Part shown: one piece after another, positions 52,501-64,000 of the stretch
Numbering within the stretch: position 1 is the first letter of the stretch
How the letters are laid out: each line of letters opens with the position of its first letter
Assembly (NCBI GenBank): GCA_002049455.2
Contig: KV918879.1
Span: 80,359-144,358 of the forward strand
Direction of reading: 5' to 3'
Length of the DNA: 64,000 nt
Origin: Porphyra umbilicalis
Taxonomy: Eukaryota > Rhodophyta > Bangiophyceae > Bangiales > Bangiaceae
Made by a program: the position numbers and the translations under genes
The notes under the pieces: generated by a model
What the model saw: only the letters and a program-made list of their open reading frames with translations
What the model was told of the DNA's origin: nothing
Database searches by the model: none

Positions 52501-55500
52501 CGTGCAGCTTGCACCGTGTCGACACATTGCCGTGAGCGTGGCAAATCGCGCAGCCACCGTGTATTGGGCCGTCACGGCCGTCCCGCGCAAGTCCGTAGAC
52601 ACCACCTGTCTACAGAAACCAAAAACGCGACTTGCCCGCATTCTTGCGGCCGCTCGGCCGCGGCGCTTGCATGTCGTGCAGCTTGCACCGTGTCGACACA
52701 TTGCCGTGAGCGTGGCAAATCGCGCAGCCACCGTGTATTGGGCCGTCACGGCCGTCCCGCGCAAGTCCGTAGACACCACCTGTCTACAGAAACCAAAAAC
52801 GCGACTTGCCCGCATTCTTGCGGCCGCTCGGCCGCGGCGCTTGCATGTCGTGCAGCTTGCACCGTGTCGACACATTGCCGTGAGCGTGGCAAATCGCGCA
52901 GCCACCGTGTATTGGGCCGTCACGGCCGTCCCGCGCAAGTCCGTAGACACCACCTGTCTACAGAAACCAAAAACGCGACTTGCCCGCATTCTTGCGGCCG
53001 CTCGGCCGCGGCGCTTGCATGTCGTGCAGCTTGCACCGTGTCGACACATTGCCGTGAGCGTGGCAAATCGCGCAGCCACCGTGTATTGGGCCGTCACGGC
53101 CGTCCCGCGCAAGTCCGTAGACACCACCTGTCTACAGAAACCAAAAACGCGACTTGCCCGCATTCTTGCGGCCGCTCGGCCGCGGCGCTTGCATGTCGTG
53201 CAGCTTGCACCGTGTCGACACATTGCCGTGAGCGTGGCAAATCGCGCAGCCACCGTGTATTGGGCCGTCACGGCCGTCCCGCGCAAGTCCGTAGACACCA
53301 CCTGTCTACAGAAACCAAAAACGCGACTTGCCCGCATTCTTGCGGCCGCTCGGCCGCGGCGCTTGCATGTCGTGCAGCTTGCACCGTGTCGACACATTGC
53401 CGTGAGCGTGGCAAATCGCGCAGCCACCGTGTATTGGGCCGTCACGGCCGTCCCGCGCAAGTCCGTAGACACCACCTGTCTACAGAAACCAAAAACGCGA
53501 CTTGCCCGCATTCTTGCGGCCGCTCGGCCGCGGCGCTTGCATGTCGTGCAGCTTGCACCGTGTCGACACATTGCCGTGAGCGTGGCAAATCGCGCAGCCA
53601 CCGTGTATTGGGCCGTCACGGCCGTCCCGCGCAAGTCCGTAGACACCACCTGTCTACAGAAACCAAAAACGCGACTTGCCCGCATTCTTGCGGCCGCTCG
53701 GCCGCGGCGCTTGCATGTCGTGCAGCTTGCACCGTGTCGACACATTGCCGTGAGCGTGGCAAATCGCGCAGCCACCGTGTATTGGGCCGTCACGGCCGTC
53801 CCGCGCAAGTCCGTAGACACCACCTGTCTACAGAAACCAAAAACGCGACTTGCCCGCATTCTTGCGGCCGCTCGGCCGCGGCGCTTGCATGTCGTGCAGC
53901 TTGCACCGTGTCGACACATTGCCGTGAGCGTGGCAAATCGCGCAGCCACCGTGTATTGGGCCGTCACGGCCGTCCCGCGCAAGTCCGTAGACACCACCTG
54001 TCTACAGAAACCAAAAACGCGACTTGCCCGCATTCTTGCGGCCGCTCGGCCGCGGCGCTTGCATGTCGTGCAGCTTGCACCGTGTCGACACATTGCCGTG
54101 AGCGTGGCAAATCGCGCAGCCACCGTGTATTGGGCCGTCACGGCCGTCCCGCGCAAGTCCGTAGACACCACCTGTCTACAGAAACCAAAAACGCGACTTG
54201 CCCGCATTCTTGCGGCCGCTCGGCCGCGGCGCTTGCATGTCGTGCAGCTTGCACCGTGTCGACACATTGCCGTGAGCGTGGCAAATCGCGCAGCCACCGT
54301 GTATTGGGCCGTCACGGCCGTCCCGCGCAAGTCCGTAGACACCACCTGTCTACAGAAACCAAAAACGCGACTTGCCCGCATTCTTGCGGCCGCTCGGCCG
54401 CGGCGCTTGCATGTCGTGCAGCTTGCACCGTGTCGACACATTGCCGTGAGCGTGGCAAATCGCGCAGCCACCGTGTATTGGGCCGTCACGGCCGTCCCGC
54501 GCAAGTCCGTAGACACCACCTGTCTACAGAAACCAAAAACGCGACTTGCCCGCATTCTTGCGGCCGCTCGGCCGCGGCGCTTGCATGTCGTGCAGCTTGC
54601 ACCGTGTCGACACATTGCCGTGAGCGTGGCAAATCGCGCAGCCACCGTGTATTGGGCCGTCACGGCCGTCCCGCGCAAGTCCGTAGACACCACCTGTCTA
54701 CAGAAACCAAAAACGCGACTTGCCCGCATTCTTGCGGCCGCTCGGCCGCGGCGCTTGCATGTCGTGCAGCTTGCACCGTGTCGACACATTGCCGTGAGCG
54801 TGGCAAATCGCGCAGCCACCGTGTATTGGGCCGTCACGGCCGTCCCGCGCAAGTCCGTAGACACCACCTGTCTACAGAAACCAAAAACGCGACTTGCCCG
54901 CATTCTTGCGGCCGCTCGGCCGCGGCGCTTGCATGTCGTGCAGCTTGCACCGTGTCGACACATTGCCGTGAGCGTGGCAAATCGCGCAGCCACCGTGTAT
55001 TGGGCCGTCACGGCCGTCCCGCGCAAGTCCGTAGACACCACCTGTCTACAGAAACCAAAAACGCGACTTGCCCGCATTCTTGCGGCCGCTCGGCCGCGGC
55101 GCTTGCATGTCGTGCAGCTTGCACCGTGTCGACACATTGCCGTGAGCGTGGCAAATCGCGCAGCCACCGTGTATTGGGCCGTCACGGCCGTCCCGCGCAA
55201 GTCCGTAGACACCACCTGTCTACAGAAACCAAAAACGCGACTTGCCCGCATTCTTGCGGCCGCTCGGCCGCGGCGCTTGCATGTCGTGCAGCTTGCACCG
55301 TGTCGACACATTGCCGTGAGCGTGGCAAATCGCGCAGCCACCGTGTATTGGGCCGTCACGGCCGTCCCGCGCAAGTCCGTAGACACCACCTGTCTACAGA
55401 AACCAAAAACGCGACTTGCCCGCATTCTTGCGGCCGCTCGGCCGCGGCGCTTGCATGTCGTGCAGCTTGCACCGTGTCGACACATTGCCGTGAGCGTGGC

Positions 55501-57488
55501 AAATCGCGCAGCCACCGTGTATTGGGCCGTCACGGCCGTCCCGCGCAAGTCCGTAGACACCACCTGTCTACAGAAACCAAAAACGCGACTTGCCCGCATT
55601 CTTGCGGCCGCTCGGCCGCGGCGCTTGCATGTCGTGCAGCTTGCACCGTGTCGACACATTGCCGTGAGCGTGGCAAATCGCGCAGCCACCGTGTATTGGG
55701 CCGTCACGGCCGTCCCGCGCAAGTCCGTAGACACCACCTGTCTACAGAAACCAAAAACGCGACTTGCCCGCATTCTTGCGGCCGCTCGGCCGCGGCGCTT
55801 GCATGTCGTGCAGCTTGCACCGTGTCGACACATTGCCGTGAGCGTGGCAAATCGCGCAGCCACCGTGTATTGGGCCGTCACGGCCGTCCCGCGCAAGTCC
55901 GTAGACACCACCTGTCTACAGAAACCAAAAACGCGACTTGCCCGCATTCTTGCGGCCGCTCGGCCGCGGCGCTTGCATGTCGTGCAGCTTGCACCGTGTC
56001 GACACATTGCCGTGAGCGTGGCAAATCGCGCAGCCACCGTGTATTGGGCCGTCACGGCCGTCCCGCGCAAGTCCGTAGACACCACCTGTCTACAGAAACC
56101 AAAAACGCGACTTGCCCGCATTCTTGCGGCCGCTCGGCCGCGGCGCTTGCATGTCGTGCAGCTTGCACCGTGTCGACACATTGCCGTGAGCGTGGCAAAT
56201 CGCGCAGCCACCGTGTATTGGGCCGTCACGGCCGTCCCGCGCAAGTCCGTAGACACCACCTGTCTACAGAAACCAAAAACGCGACTTGCCCGCATTCTTG
56301 CGGCCGCTCGGCCGCGGCGCTTGCATGTCGTGCAGCTTGCACCGTGTCGACACATTGCCGTGAGCGTGGCAAATCGCGCAGCCACCGTGTATTGGGCCGT
56401 CACGGCCGTCCCGCGCAAGTCCGTAGACACCACCTGTCTACAGAAACCAAAAACGCGACTTGCCCGCATTCTTGCGGCCGCTCGGCCGCGGCGCTTGCAT
56501 GTCGTGCAGCTTGCACCGTGTCGACACATTGCCGTGAGCGTGGCAAATCGCGCAGCCACCGTGTATTGGGCCGTCACGGCCGTCCCGCGCAAGTCCGTAG
56601 ACACCACCTGTCTACAGAAACCAAAAACGCGACTTGCCCGCATTCTTGCGGCCGCTCGGCCGCGGCGCTTGCATGTCGTGCAGCTTGCACCGTGTCGACA
56701 CATTGCCGTGAGCGTGGCAAATCGCGCAGCCACCGTGTATTGGGCCGTCACGGCCGTCCCGCGCAAGTCCGTAGACACCACCTGTCTACAGAAACCAAAA
56801 ACGCGACTTGCCCGCATTCTTGCGGCCGCTCGGCCGCGGCGCTTGCATGTCGTGCAGCTTGCACCGTGTCGACACATTGCCGTGAGCGTGGCAAATCGCG
56901 CAGCCACCGTGTATTGGGCCGTCACGGCCGTCCCGCGCAAGTCCGTAGACACCACCTGTCTACAGAAACCAAAAACGCGACTTGCCCGCATTCTTGCGGC
57001 CGCTCGGCCGCGGCGCTTGCATGTCGTGCAGCTTGCACCGTGTCGACACATTGCCGTGAGCGTGGCAAATCGCGCAGCCACCGTGTATTGGGCCGTCACG
57101 GCCGTCCCGCGCAAGTCCGTAGACACCACCTGTCTACAGAAACCAAAAACGCGACTTGCCCGCATTCTTGCGGCCGCTCGGCCGCGGCGCTTGCATGTCG
57201 TGCAGCTTGCACCGTGTCGACACATTGCCGTGAGCGTGGCAAATCGCGCAGCCACCGTGTATTGGGCCGTCACGGCCGTCCCGCGCAAGTCCGTAGACAC
57301 CACCTGTCTACAGAAACCAAAAACGCGACTTGCCCGCATTCTTGCGGCCGCTCGGCCGCGGCGCTTGCATGTCGTGCAGCTTGCACCGTGTCGACACATT
57401 GCCGTGAGCGTGGCAAATCGCGCAGCCACCGTGTATTGGGCCGTCACGGCCGTCCCGCGCAAGTCCGTAGACACCACCTGTCTACAGA

Positions 57489-57585
57489 ATGAACGTCTAC
57501 AGAAACCAAAAACGCGACCTTGCCCCGCATTCTTGCGGGCCGCTCGGCCGCGGCGCTTGCATGTCGTGCAGCTTGCACCGGTGTC
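57489..57585. other. Disturbed satellite monomer, possible assembly seam
   Basis: An insertion of about 13 bp duplicating CTACAGAA is followed within 90 bp by extra single bases in short homopolymers (CGACCTTGCCCCGC, GCGGGCCGC, CACCGGTGTC). Flanking copies are consensus. The error style suggests unpolished sequence or a join. Confidence 0.6.
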
Positions 57586-59885
57586 GACACATTGCCGTGA
57601 GCGTGGCAAATCGCGCAGCCACCGTGTATTGGGCCGTCACGGCCGTCCCGCGCAAGTCCGTAGACACCACCTGTCTACAGAAACCAAAAACGCGACTTGC
57701 CCGCATTCTTGCGGCCGCTCGGCCGCGGCGCTTGCATGTCGTGCAGCTTGCACCGTGTCGACACATTGCCGTGAGCGTGGCAAATCGCGCAGCCACCGTG
57801 TATTGGGCCGTCACGGCCGTCCCGCGCAAGTCCGTAGACACCACCTGTCTACAGAAACCAAAAACGCGACTTGCCCGCATTCTTGCGGCCGCTCGGCCGC
57901 GGCGCTTGCATGTCGTGCAGCTTGCACCGTGTCGACACATTGCCGTGAGCGTGGCAAATCGCGCAGCCACCGTGTATTGGGCCGTCACGGCCGTCCCGCG
58001 CAAGTCCGTAGACACCACCTGTCTACAGAAACCAAAAACGCGACTTGCCCGCATTCTTGCGGCCGCTCGGCCGCGGCGCTTGCATGTCGTGCAGCTTGCA
58101 CCGTGTCGACACATTGCCGTGAGCGTGGCAAATCGCGCAGCCACCGTGTATTGGGCCGTCACGGCCGTCCCGCGCAAGTCCGTAGACACCACCTGTCTAC
58201 AGAAACCAAAAACGCGACTTGCCCGCATTCTTGCGGCCGCTCGGCCGCGGCGCTTGCATGTCGTGCAGCTTGCACCGTGTCGACACATTGCCGTGAGCGT
58301 GGCAAATCGCGCAGCCACCGTGTATTGGGCCGTCACGGCCGTCCCGCGCAAGTCCGTAGACACCACCTGTCTACAGAAACCAAAAACGCGACTTGCCCGC
58401 ATTCTTGCGGCCGCTCGGCCGCGGCGCTTGCATGTCGTGCAGCTTGCACCGTGTCGACACATTGCCGTGAGCGTGGCAAATCGCGCAGCCACCGTGTATT
58501 GGGCCGTCACGGCCGTCCCGCGCAAGTCCGTAGACACCACCTGTCTACAGAAACCAAAAACGCGACTTGCCCGCATTCTTGCGGCCGCTCGGCCGCGGCG
58601 CTTGCATGTCGTGCAGCTTGCACCGTGTCGACACATTGCCGTGAGCGTGGCAAATCGCGCAGCCACCGTGTATTGGGCCGTCACGGCCGTCCCGCGCAAG
58701 TCCGTAGACACCACCTGTCTACAGAAACCAAAAACGCGACTTGCCCGCATTCTTGCGGCCGCTCGGCCGCGGCGCTTGCATGTCGTGCAGCTTGCACCGT
58801 GTCGACACATTGCCGTGAGCGTGGCAAATCGCGCAGCCACCGTGTATTGGGCCGTCACGGCCGTCCCGCGCAAGTCCGTAGACACCACCTGTCTACAGAA
58901 ACCAAAAACGCGACTTGCCCGCATTCTTGCGGCCGCTCGGCCGCGGCGCTTGCATGTCGTGCAGCTTGCACCGTGTCGACACATTGCCGTGAGCGTGGCA
59001 AATCGCGCAGCCACCGTGTATTGGGCCGTCACGGCCGTCCCGCGCAAGTCCGTAGACACCACCTGTCTACAGAAACCAAAAACGCGACTTGCCCGCATTC
59101 TTGCGGCCGCTCGGCCGCGGCGCTTGCATGTCGTGCAGCTTGCACCGTGTCGACACATTGCCGTGAGCGTGGCAAATCGCGCAGCCACCGTGTATTGGGC
59201 CGTCACGGCCGTCCCGCGCAAGTCCGTAGACACCACCTGTCTACAGAAACCAAAAACGCGACTTGCCCGCATTCTTGCGGCCGCTCGGCCGCGGCGCTTG
59301 CATGTCGTGCAGCTTGCACCGTGTCGACACATTGCCGTGAGCGTGGCAAATCGCGCAGCCACCGTGTATTGGGCCGTCACGGCCGTCCCGCGCAAGTCCG
59401 TAGACACCACCTGTCTACAGAAACCAAAAACGCGACTTGCCCGCATTCTTGCGGCCGCTCGGCCGCGGCGCTTGCATGTCGTGCAGCTTGCACCGTGTCG
59501 ACACATTGCCGTGAGCGTGGCAAATCGCGCAGCCACCGTGTATTGGGCCGTCACGGCCGTCCCGCGCAAGTCCGTAGACACCACCTGTCTACAGAAACCA
59601 AAAACGCGACTTGCCCGCATTCTTGCGGCCGCTCGGCCGCGGCGCTTGCATGTCGTGCAGCTTGCACCGTGTCGACACATTGCCGTGAGCGTGGCAAATC
59701 GCGCAGCCACCGTGTATTGGGCCGTCACGGCCGTCCCGCGCAAGTCCGTAGACACCACCTGTCTACAGAAACCAAAAACGCGACTTGCCCGCATTCTTGC
59801 GGCCGCTCGGCCGCGGCGCTTGCATGTCGTGCAGCTTGCACCGTGTCGACACATTGCCGTGAGCGTGGCAAATCGCGCAGCCACC

Positions 59886-59970
59886 GTTTGGCCGTCACCC
59901 GCCCGCGCCCACCCCTGTCTACAGAACCACGCCGCCCGCCCGCCGCCGCGGCGCTTGCATGTCGTGCAGC
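59886..59970. other. Disturbed satellite monomer, possible assembly seam
   Basis: A monomer with many deletions and C/G replacements (for example CGTTTGGCCGTCACCCGCCC) between perfect copies. Confidence 0.6.
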
Positions 59971-61325
59971 TGCACCGTGTCGACACATTGCCGTGAGCGT
60001 GGCAAATCGCGCAGCCACCGTGTATTGGGCCGTCACGGCCGTCCCGCGCAAGTCCGTAGACACCACCTGTCTACAGAAACCAAAAACGCGACTTGCCCGC
60101 ATTCTTGCGGCCGCTCGGCCGCGGCGCTTGCATGTCGTGCAGCTTGCACCGTGTCGACACATTGCCGTGAGCGTGGCAAATCGCGCAGCCACCGTGTATT
60201 GGGCCGTCACGGCCGTCCCGCGCAAGTCCGTAGACACCACCTGTCTACAGAAACCAAAAACGCGACTTGCCCGCATTCTTGCGGCCGCTCGGCCGCGGCG
60301 CTTGCATGTCGTGCAGCTTGCACCGTGTCGACACATTGCCGTGAGCGTGGCAAATCGCGCAGCCACCGTGTATTGGGCCGTCACGGCCGTCCCGCGCAAG
60401 TCCGTAGACACCACCTGTCTACAGAAACCAAAAACGCGACTTGCCCGCATTCTTGCGGCCGCTCGGCCGCGGCGCTTGCATGTCGTGCAGCTTGCACCGT
60501 GTCGACACATTGCCGTGAGCGTGGCAAATCGCGCAGCCACCGTGTATTGGGCCGTCACGGCCGTCCCGCGCAAGTCCGTAGACACCACCTGTCTACAGAA
60601 ACCAAAAACGCGACTTGCCCGCATTCTTGCGGCCGCTCGGCCGCGGCGCTTGCATGTCGTGCAGCTTGCACCGTGTCGACACATTGCCGTGAGCGTGGCA
60701 AATCGCGCAGCCACCGTGTATTGGGCCGTCACGGCCGTCCCGCGCAAGTCCGTAGACACCACCTGTCTACAGAAACCAAAAACGCGACTTGCCCGCATTC
60801 TTGCGGCCGCTCGGCCGCGGCGCTTGCATGTCGTGCAGCTTGCACCGTGTCGACACATTGCCGTGAGCGTGGCAAATCGCGCAGCCACCGTGTATTGGGC
60901 CGTCACGGCCGTCCCGCGCAAGTCCGTAGACACCACCTGTCTACAGAAACCAAAAACGCGACTTGCCCGCATTCTTGCGGCCGCTCGGCCGCGGCGCTTG
61001 CATGTCGTGCAGCTTGCACCGTGTCGACACATTGCCGTGAGCGTGGCAAATCGCGCAGCCACCGTGTATTGGGCCGTCACGGCCGTCCCGCGCAAGTCCG
61101 TAGACACCACCTGTCTACAGAAACCAAAAACGCGACTTGCCCGCATTCTTGCGGCCGCTCGGCCGCGGCGCTTGCATGTCGTGCAGCTTGCACCGTGTCG
61201 ACACATTGCCGTGAGCGTGGCAAATCGCGCAGCCACCGTGTATTGGGCCGTCACGGCCGTCCCGCGCAAGTCCGTAGACACCACCTGTCTACAGAAACCA
61301 AAAACGCGACTTGCCCGCATTCTTG

Positions 61326-61410
61326 CCGGGCCCGCTCCGGGCCCGCCGGCCGCTTGCCAATGTACGTTCAGCCACGGCTTGGCATCCGCCGTGGTCGCGA
61401 CCACCATTGC
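61326..61410. other. Disturbed satellite monomer, possible assembly seam or foreign insertion
   Basis: From 61326 the monomer is replaced by about 80 bp of unrelated sequence (contains CCGGGCCCGCTCCGGGCCCG and CAATGTACGTTCAGCCACGG) and then resumes at CATTGCCGTGAGCG. Confidence 0.6.
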
Positions 61411-64000
61411 CGTGAGCGTGGCAAATCGCGCAGCCACCGTGTATTGGGCCGTCACGGCCGTCCCGCGCAAGTCCGTAGACACCACCTGTCTACAGAAACC
61501 AAAAACGCGACTTGCCCGCATTCTTGCGGCCGCTCGGCCGCGGCGCTTGCATGTCGTGCAGCTTGCACCGTGTCGACACATTGCCGTGAGCGTGGCAAAT
61601 CGCGCAGCCACCGTGTATTGGGCCGTCACGGCCGTCCCGCGCAAGTCCGTAGACACCACCTGTCTACAGAAACCAAAAACGCGACTTGCCCGCATTCTTG
61701 CGGCCGCTCGGCCGCGGCGCTTGCATGTCGTGCAGCTTGCACCGTGTCGACACATTGCCGTGAGCGTGGCAAATCGCGCAGCCACCGTGTATTGGGCCGT
61801 CACGGCCGTCCCGCGCAAGTCCGTAGACACCACCTGTCTACAGAAACCAAAAACGCGACTTGCCCGCATTCTTGCGGCCGCTCGGCCGCGGCGCTTGCAT
61901 GTCGTGCAGCTTGCACCGTGTCGACACATTGCCGTGAGCGTGGCAAATCGCGCAGCCACCGTGTATTGGGCCGTCACGGCCGTCCCGCGCAAGTCCGTAG
62001 ACACCACCTGTCTACAGAAACCAAAAACGCGACTTGCCCGCATTCTTGCGGCCGCTCGGCCGCGGCGCTTGCATGTCGTGCAGCTTGCACCGTGTCGACA
62101 CATTGCCGTGAGCGTGGCAAATCGCGCAGCCACCGTGTATTGGGCCGTCACGGCCGTCCCGCGCAAGTCCGTAGACACCACCTGTCTACAGAAACCAAAA
62201 ACGCGACTTGCCCGCATTCTTGCGGCCGCTCGGCCGCGGCGCTTGCATGTCGTGCAGCTTGCACCGTGTCGACACATTGCCGTGAGCGTGGCAAATCGCG
62301 CAGCCACCGTGTATTGGGCCGTCACGGCCGTCCCGCGCAAGTCCGTAGACACCACCTGTCTACAGAAACCAAAAACGCGACTTGCCCGCATTCTTGCGGC
62401 CGCTCGGCCGCGGCGCTTGCATGTCGTGCAGCTTGCACCGTGTCGACACATTGCCGTGAGCGTGGCAAATCGCGCAGCCACCGTGTATTGGGCCGTCACG
62501 GCCGTCCCGCGCAAGTCCGTAGACACCACCTGTCTACAGAAACCAAAAACGCGACTTGCCCGCATTCTTGCGGCCGCTCGGCCGCGGCGCTTGCATGTCG
62601 TGCAGCTTGCACCGTGTCGACACATTGCCGTGAGCGTGGCAAATCGCGCAGCCACCGTGTATTGGGCCGTCACGGCCGTCCCGCGCAAGTCCGTAGACAC
62701 CACCTGTCTACAGAAACCAAAAACGCGACTTGCCCGCATTCTTGCGGCCGCTCGGCCGCGGCGCTTGCATGTCGTGCAGCTTGCACCGTGTCGACACATT
62801 GCCGTGAGCGTGGCAAATCGCGCAGCCACCGTGTATTGGGCCGTCACGGCCGTCCCGCGCAAGTCCGTAGACACCACCTGTCTACAGAAACCAAAAACGC
62901 GACTTGCCCGCATTCTTGCGGCCGCTCGGCCGCGGCGCTTGCATGTCGTGCAGCTTGCACCGTGTCGACACATTGCCGTGAGCGTGGCAAATCGCGCAGC
63001 CACCGTGTATTGGGCCGTCACGGCCGTCCCGCGCAAGTCCGTAGACACCACCTGTCTACAGAAACCAAAAACGCGACTTGCCCGCATTCTTGCGGCCGCT
63101 CGGCCGCGGCGCTTGCATGTCGTGCAGCTTGCACCGTGTCGACACATTGCCGTGAGCGTGGCAAATCGCGCAGCCACCGTGTATTGGGCCGTCACGGCCG
63201 TCCCGCGCAAGTCCGTAGACACCACCTGTCTACAGAAACCAAAAACGCGACTTGCCCGCATTCTTGCGGCCGCTCGGCCGCGGCGCTTGCATGTCGTGCA
63301 GCTTGCACCGTGTCGACACATTGCCGTGAGCGTGGCAAATCGCGCAGCCACCGTGTATTGGGCCGTCACGGCCGTCCCGCGCAAGTCCGTAGACACCACC
63401 TGTCTACAGAAACCAAAAACGCGACTTGCCCGCATTCTTGCGGCCGCTCGGCCGCGGCGCTTGCATGTCGTGCAGCTTGCACCGTGTCGACACATTGCCG
63501 TGAGCGTGGCAAATCGCGCAGCCACCGTGTATTGGGCCGTCACGGCCGTCCCGCGCAAGTCCGTAGACACCACCTGTCTACAGAAACCAAAAACGCGACT
63601 TGCCCGCATTCTTGCGGCCGCTCGGCCGCGGCGCTTGCATGTCGTGCAGCTTGCACCGTGTCGACACATTGCCGTGAGCGTGGCAAATCGCGCAGCCACC
63701 GTGTATTGGGCCGTCACGGCCGTCCCGCGCAAGTCCGTAGACACCACCTGTCTACAGAAACCAAAAACGCGACTTGCCCGCATTCTTGCGGCCGCTCGGC
63801 CGCGGCGCTTGCATGTCGTGCAGCTTGCACCGTGTCGACACATTGCCGTGAGCGTGGCAAATCGCGCAGCCACCGTGTATTGGGCCGTCACGGCCGTCCC
63901 GCGCAAGTCCGTAGACACCACCTGTCTACAGAAACCAAAAACGCGACTTGCCCGCATTCTTGCGGCCGCTCGGCCGCGGCGCTTGCATGTCGGCAGCTTA

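Larger units (their letters stand above)
46528..64000. repeat. 174-bp satellite array, about 100 copies, continues past window
   Basis: Head-to-tail monomers of exactly 174 bp (for example GCGCTTGCAT at 50227, 50401 and 50575). The left 3 kb contains diverged copies with substitutions and small indels; from about 50.1 kb copies are nearly identical apart from disturbed spots at 57.49, 59.89 and 61.33 kb. Each monomer holds four dyads: GCGGCCG-CT-CGGCCGC, GTGTCGACAC, GGCCGT-C-ACGGCC and GTAGACA-CCACC-TGTCTAC. Because 174 is 3 times 58, two plus frames and one minus frame stay open across kilobases, giving apparent proteins of up to about 2,500 residues. These are treated as artefacts of the repeat. 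Confidence 0.98.

Noticed and set aside
49963..63957. Giant open frames (up to about 2,500 codons) on both strands across the satellite
   Set aside because: They follow from a 174-bp unit divisible by three with no stops in the unit; three frames on two strands are open at once and none shows a start, domain or regulatory context.
46528..64000. CRISPR-like array
   Set aside because: The units are contiguous 174-bp tandem repeats without variable spacers, in a eukaryotic context.

Overview
The window reads as nuclear DNA of a GC-rich eukaryote and is dominated by transposable elements and tandem repeats. Evidence for a eukaryote is a Copia LTR retrotransposon, PIF/Harbinger transposases with a Myb/SANT-like partner gene, an RLE-type non-LTR retrotransposon, a hAT-like MITE, a spliced protein-kinase-like exon and a 174-bp satellite. 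The very GC-rich, Ala/Gly-rich coding style and the repeat mix would suit an alga such as a bangiophyte red alga, but that is inference and nothing here proves it.

Layout. 1-2.5 kb: 5' part of an apparently intact Harbinger transposase (minus strand, leaving the window) with its upstream region. 2.5-5.4 kb: GC-rich DNA with unresolved Ala/Val-rich open frames and a pure GGC run. 5.5-6.5 kb: terminal exon of a kinase-like gene (minus). 7.8-9.9 kb: second Harbinger transposase (plus) with one in-frame TAG. 10.2-12.0 kb: 140-bp tandem array rich in GGCGGCCGCC. 12.5-19.5 kb: Myb/SANT-like gene (minus) carrying two nonsense codons and split by a 4,959-bp Copia element with 418-bp LTRs. 19.5-22.0 kb: Ala-rich and 48-bp-repeat open frames, then a short GGCGGCCGCC array. 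22-35.9 kb: lower-GC intergenic DNA with two short inverted-repeat elements (26.5 and 32.7 kb), a strong hairpin (25.0 kb) and a possible multi-exon gene of unknown function (28.0-29.7 kb). 35.9-36.4 kb: 2.7 copies of the 174-bp satellite. 36.4-46.5 kb: a broken two-ORF non-LTR retrotransposon with a restriction-like endonuclease domain, sitting inside satellite. 46.5-64 kb: about 100 satellite copies running off the window.

How the parts relate. PIF/Harbinger elements normally encode a DDE transposase and a Myb/SANT-like DNA-binding partner. The second transposase and the split Myb gene are convergent and separated by the 140-bp array, so they may be remains of one element, although its termini were not found. 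The Copia insertion is younger than the Myb gene: LTRs differ at about four positions and the Myb reading frame is restored when the element and one 5-bp duplication are removed. The non-LTR element is damaged by four in-frame TGA codons, two frameshifts and an altered catalytic residue. The satellite is most uniform away from its left edge and has an unusual composition: unit length divisible by three, several dyad symmetries, and open frames on both strands. These open frames are best read as a by-product of the repeat, not as genes.
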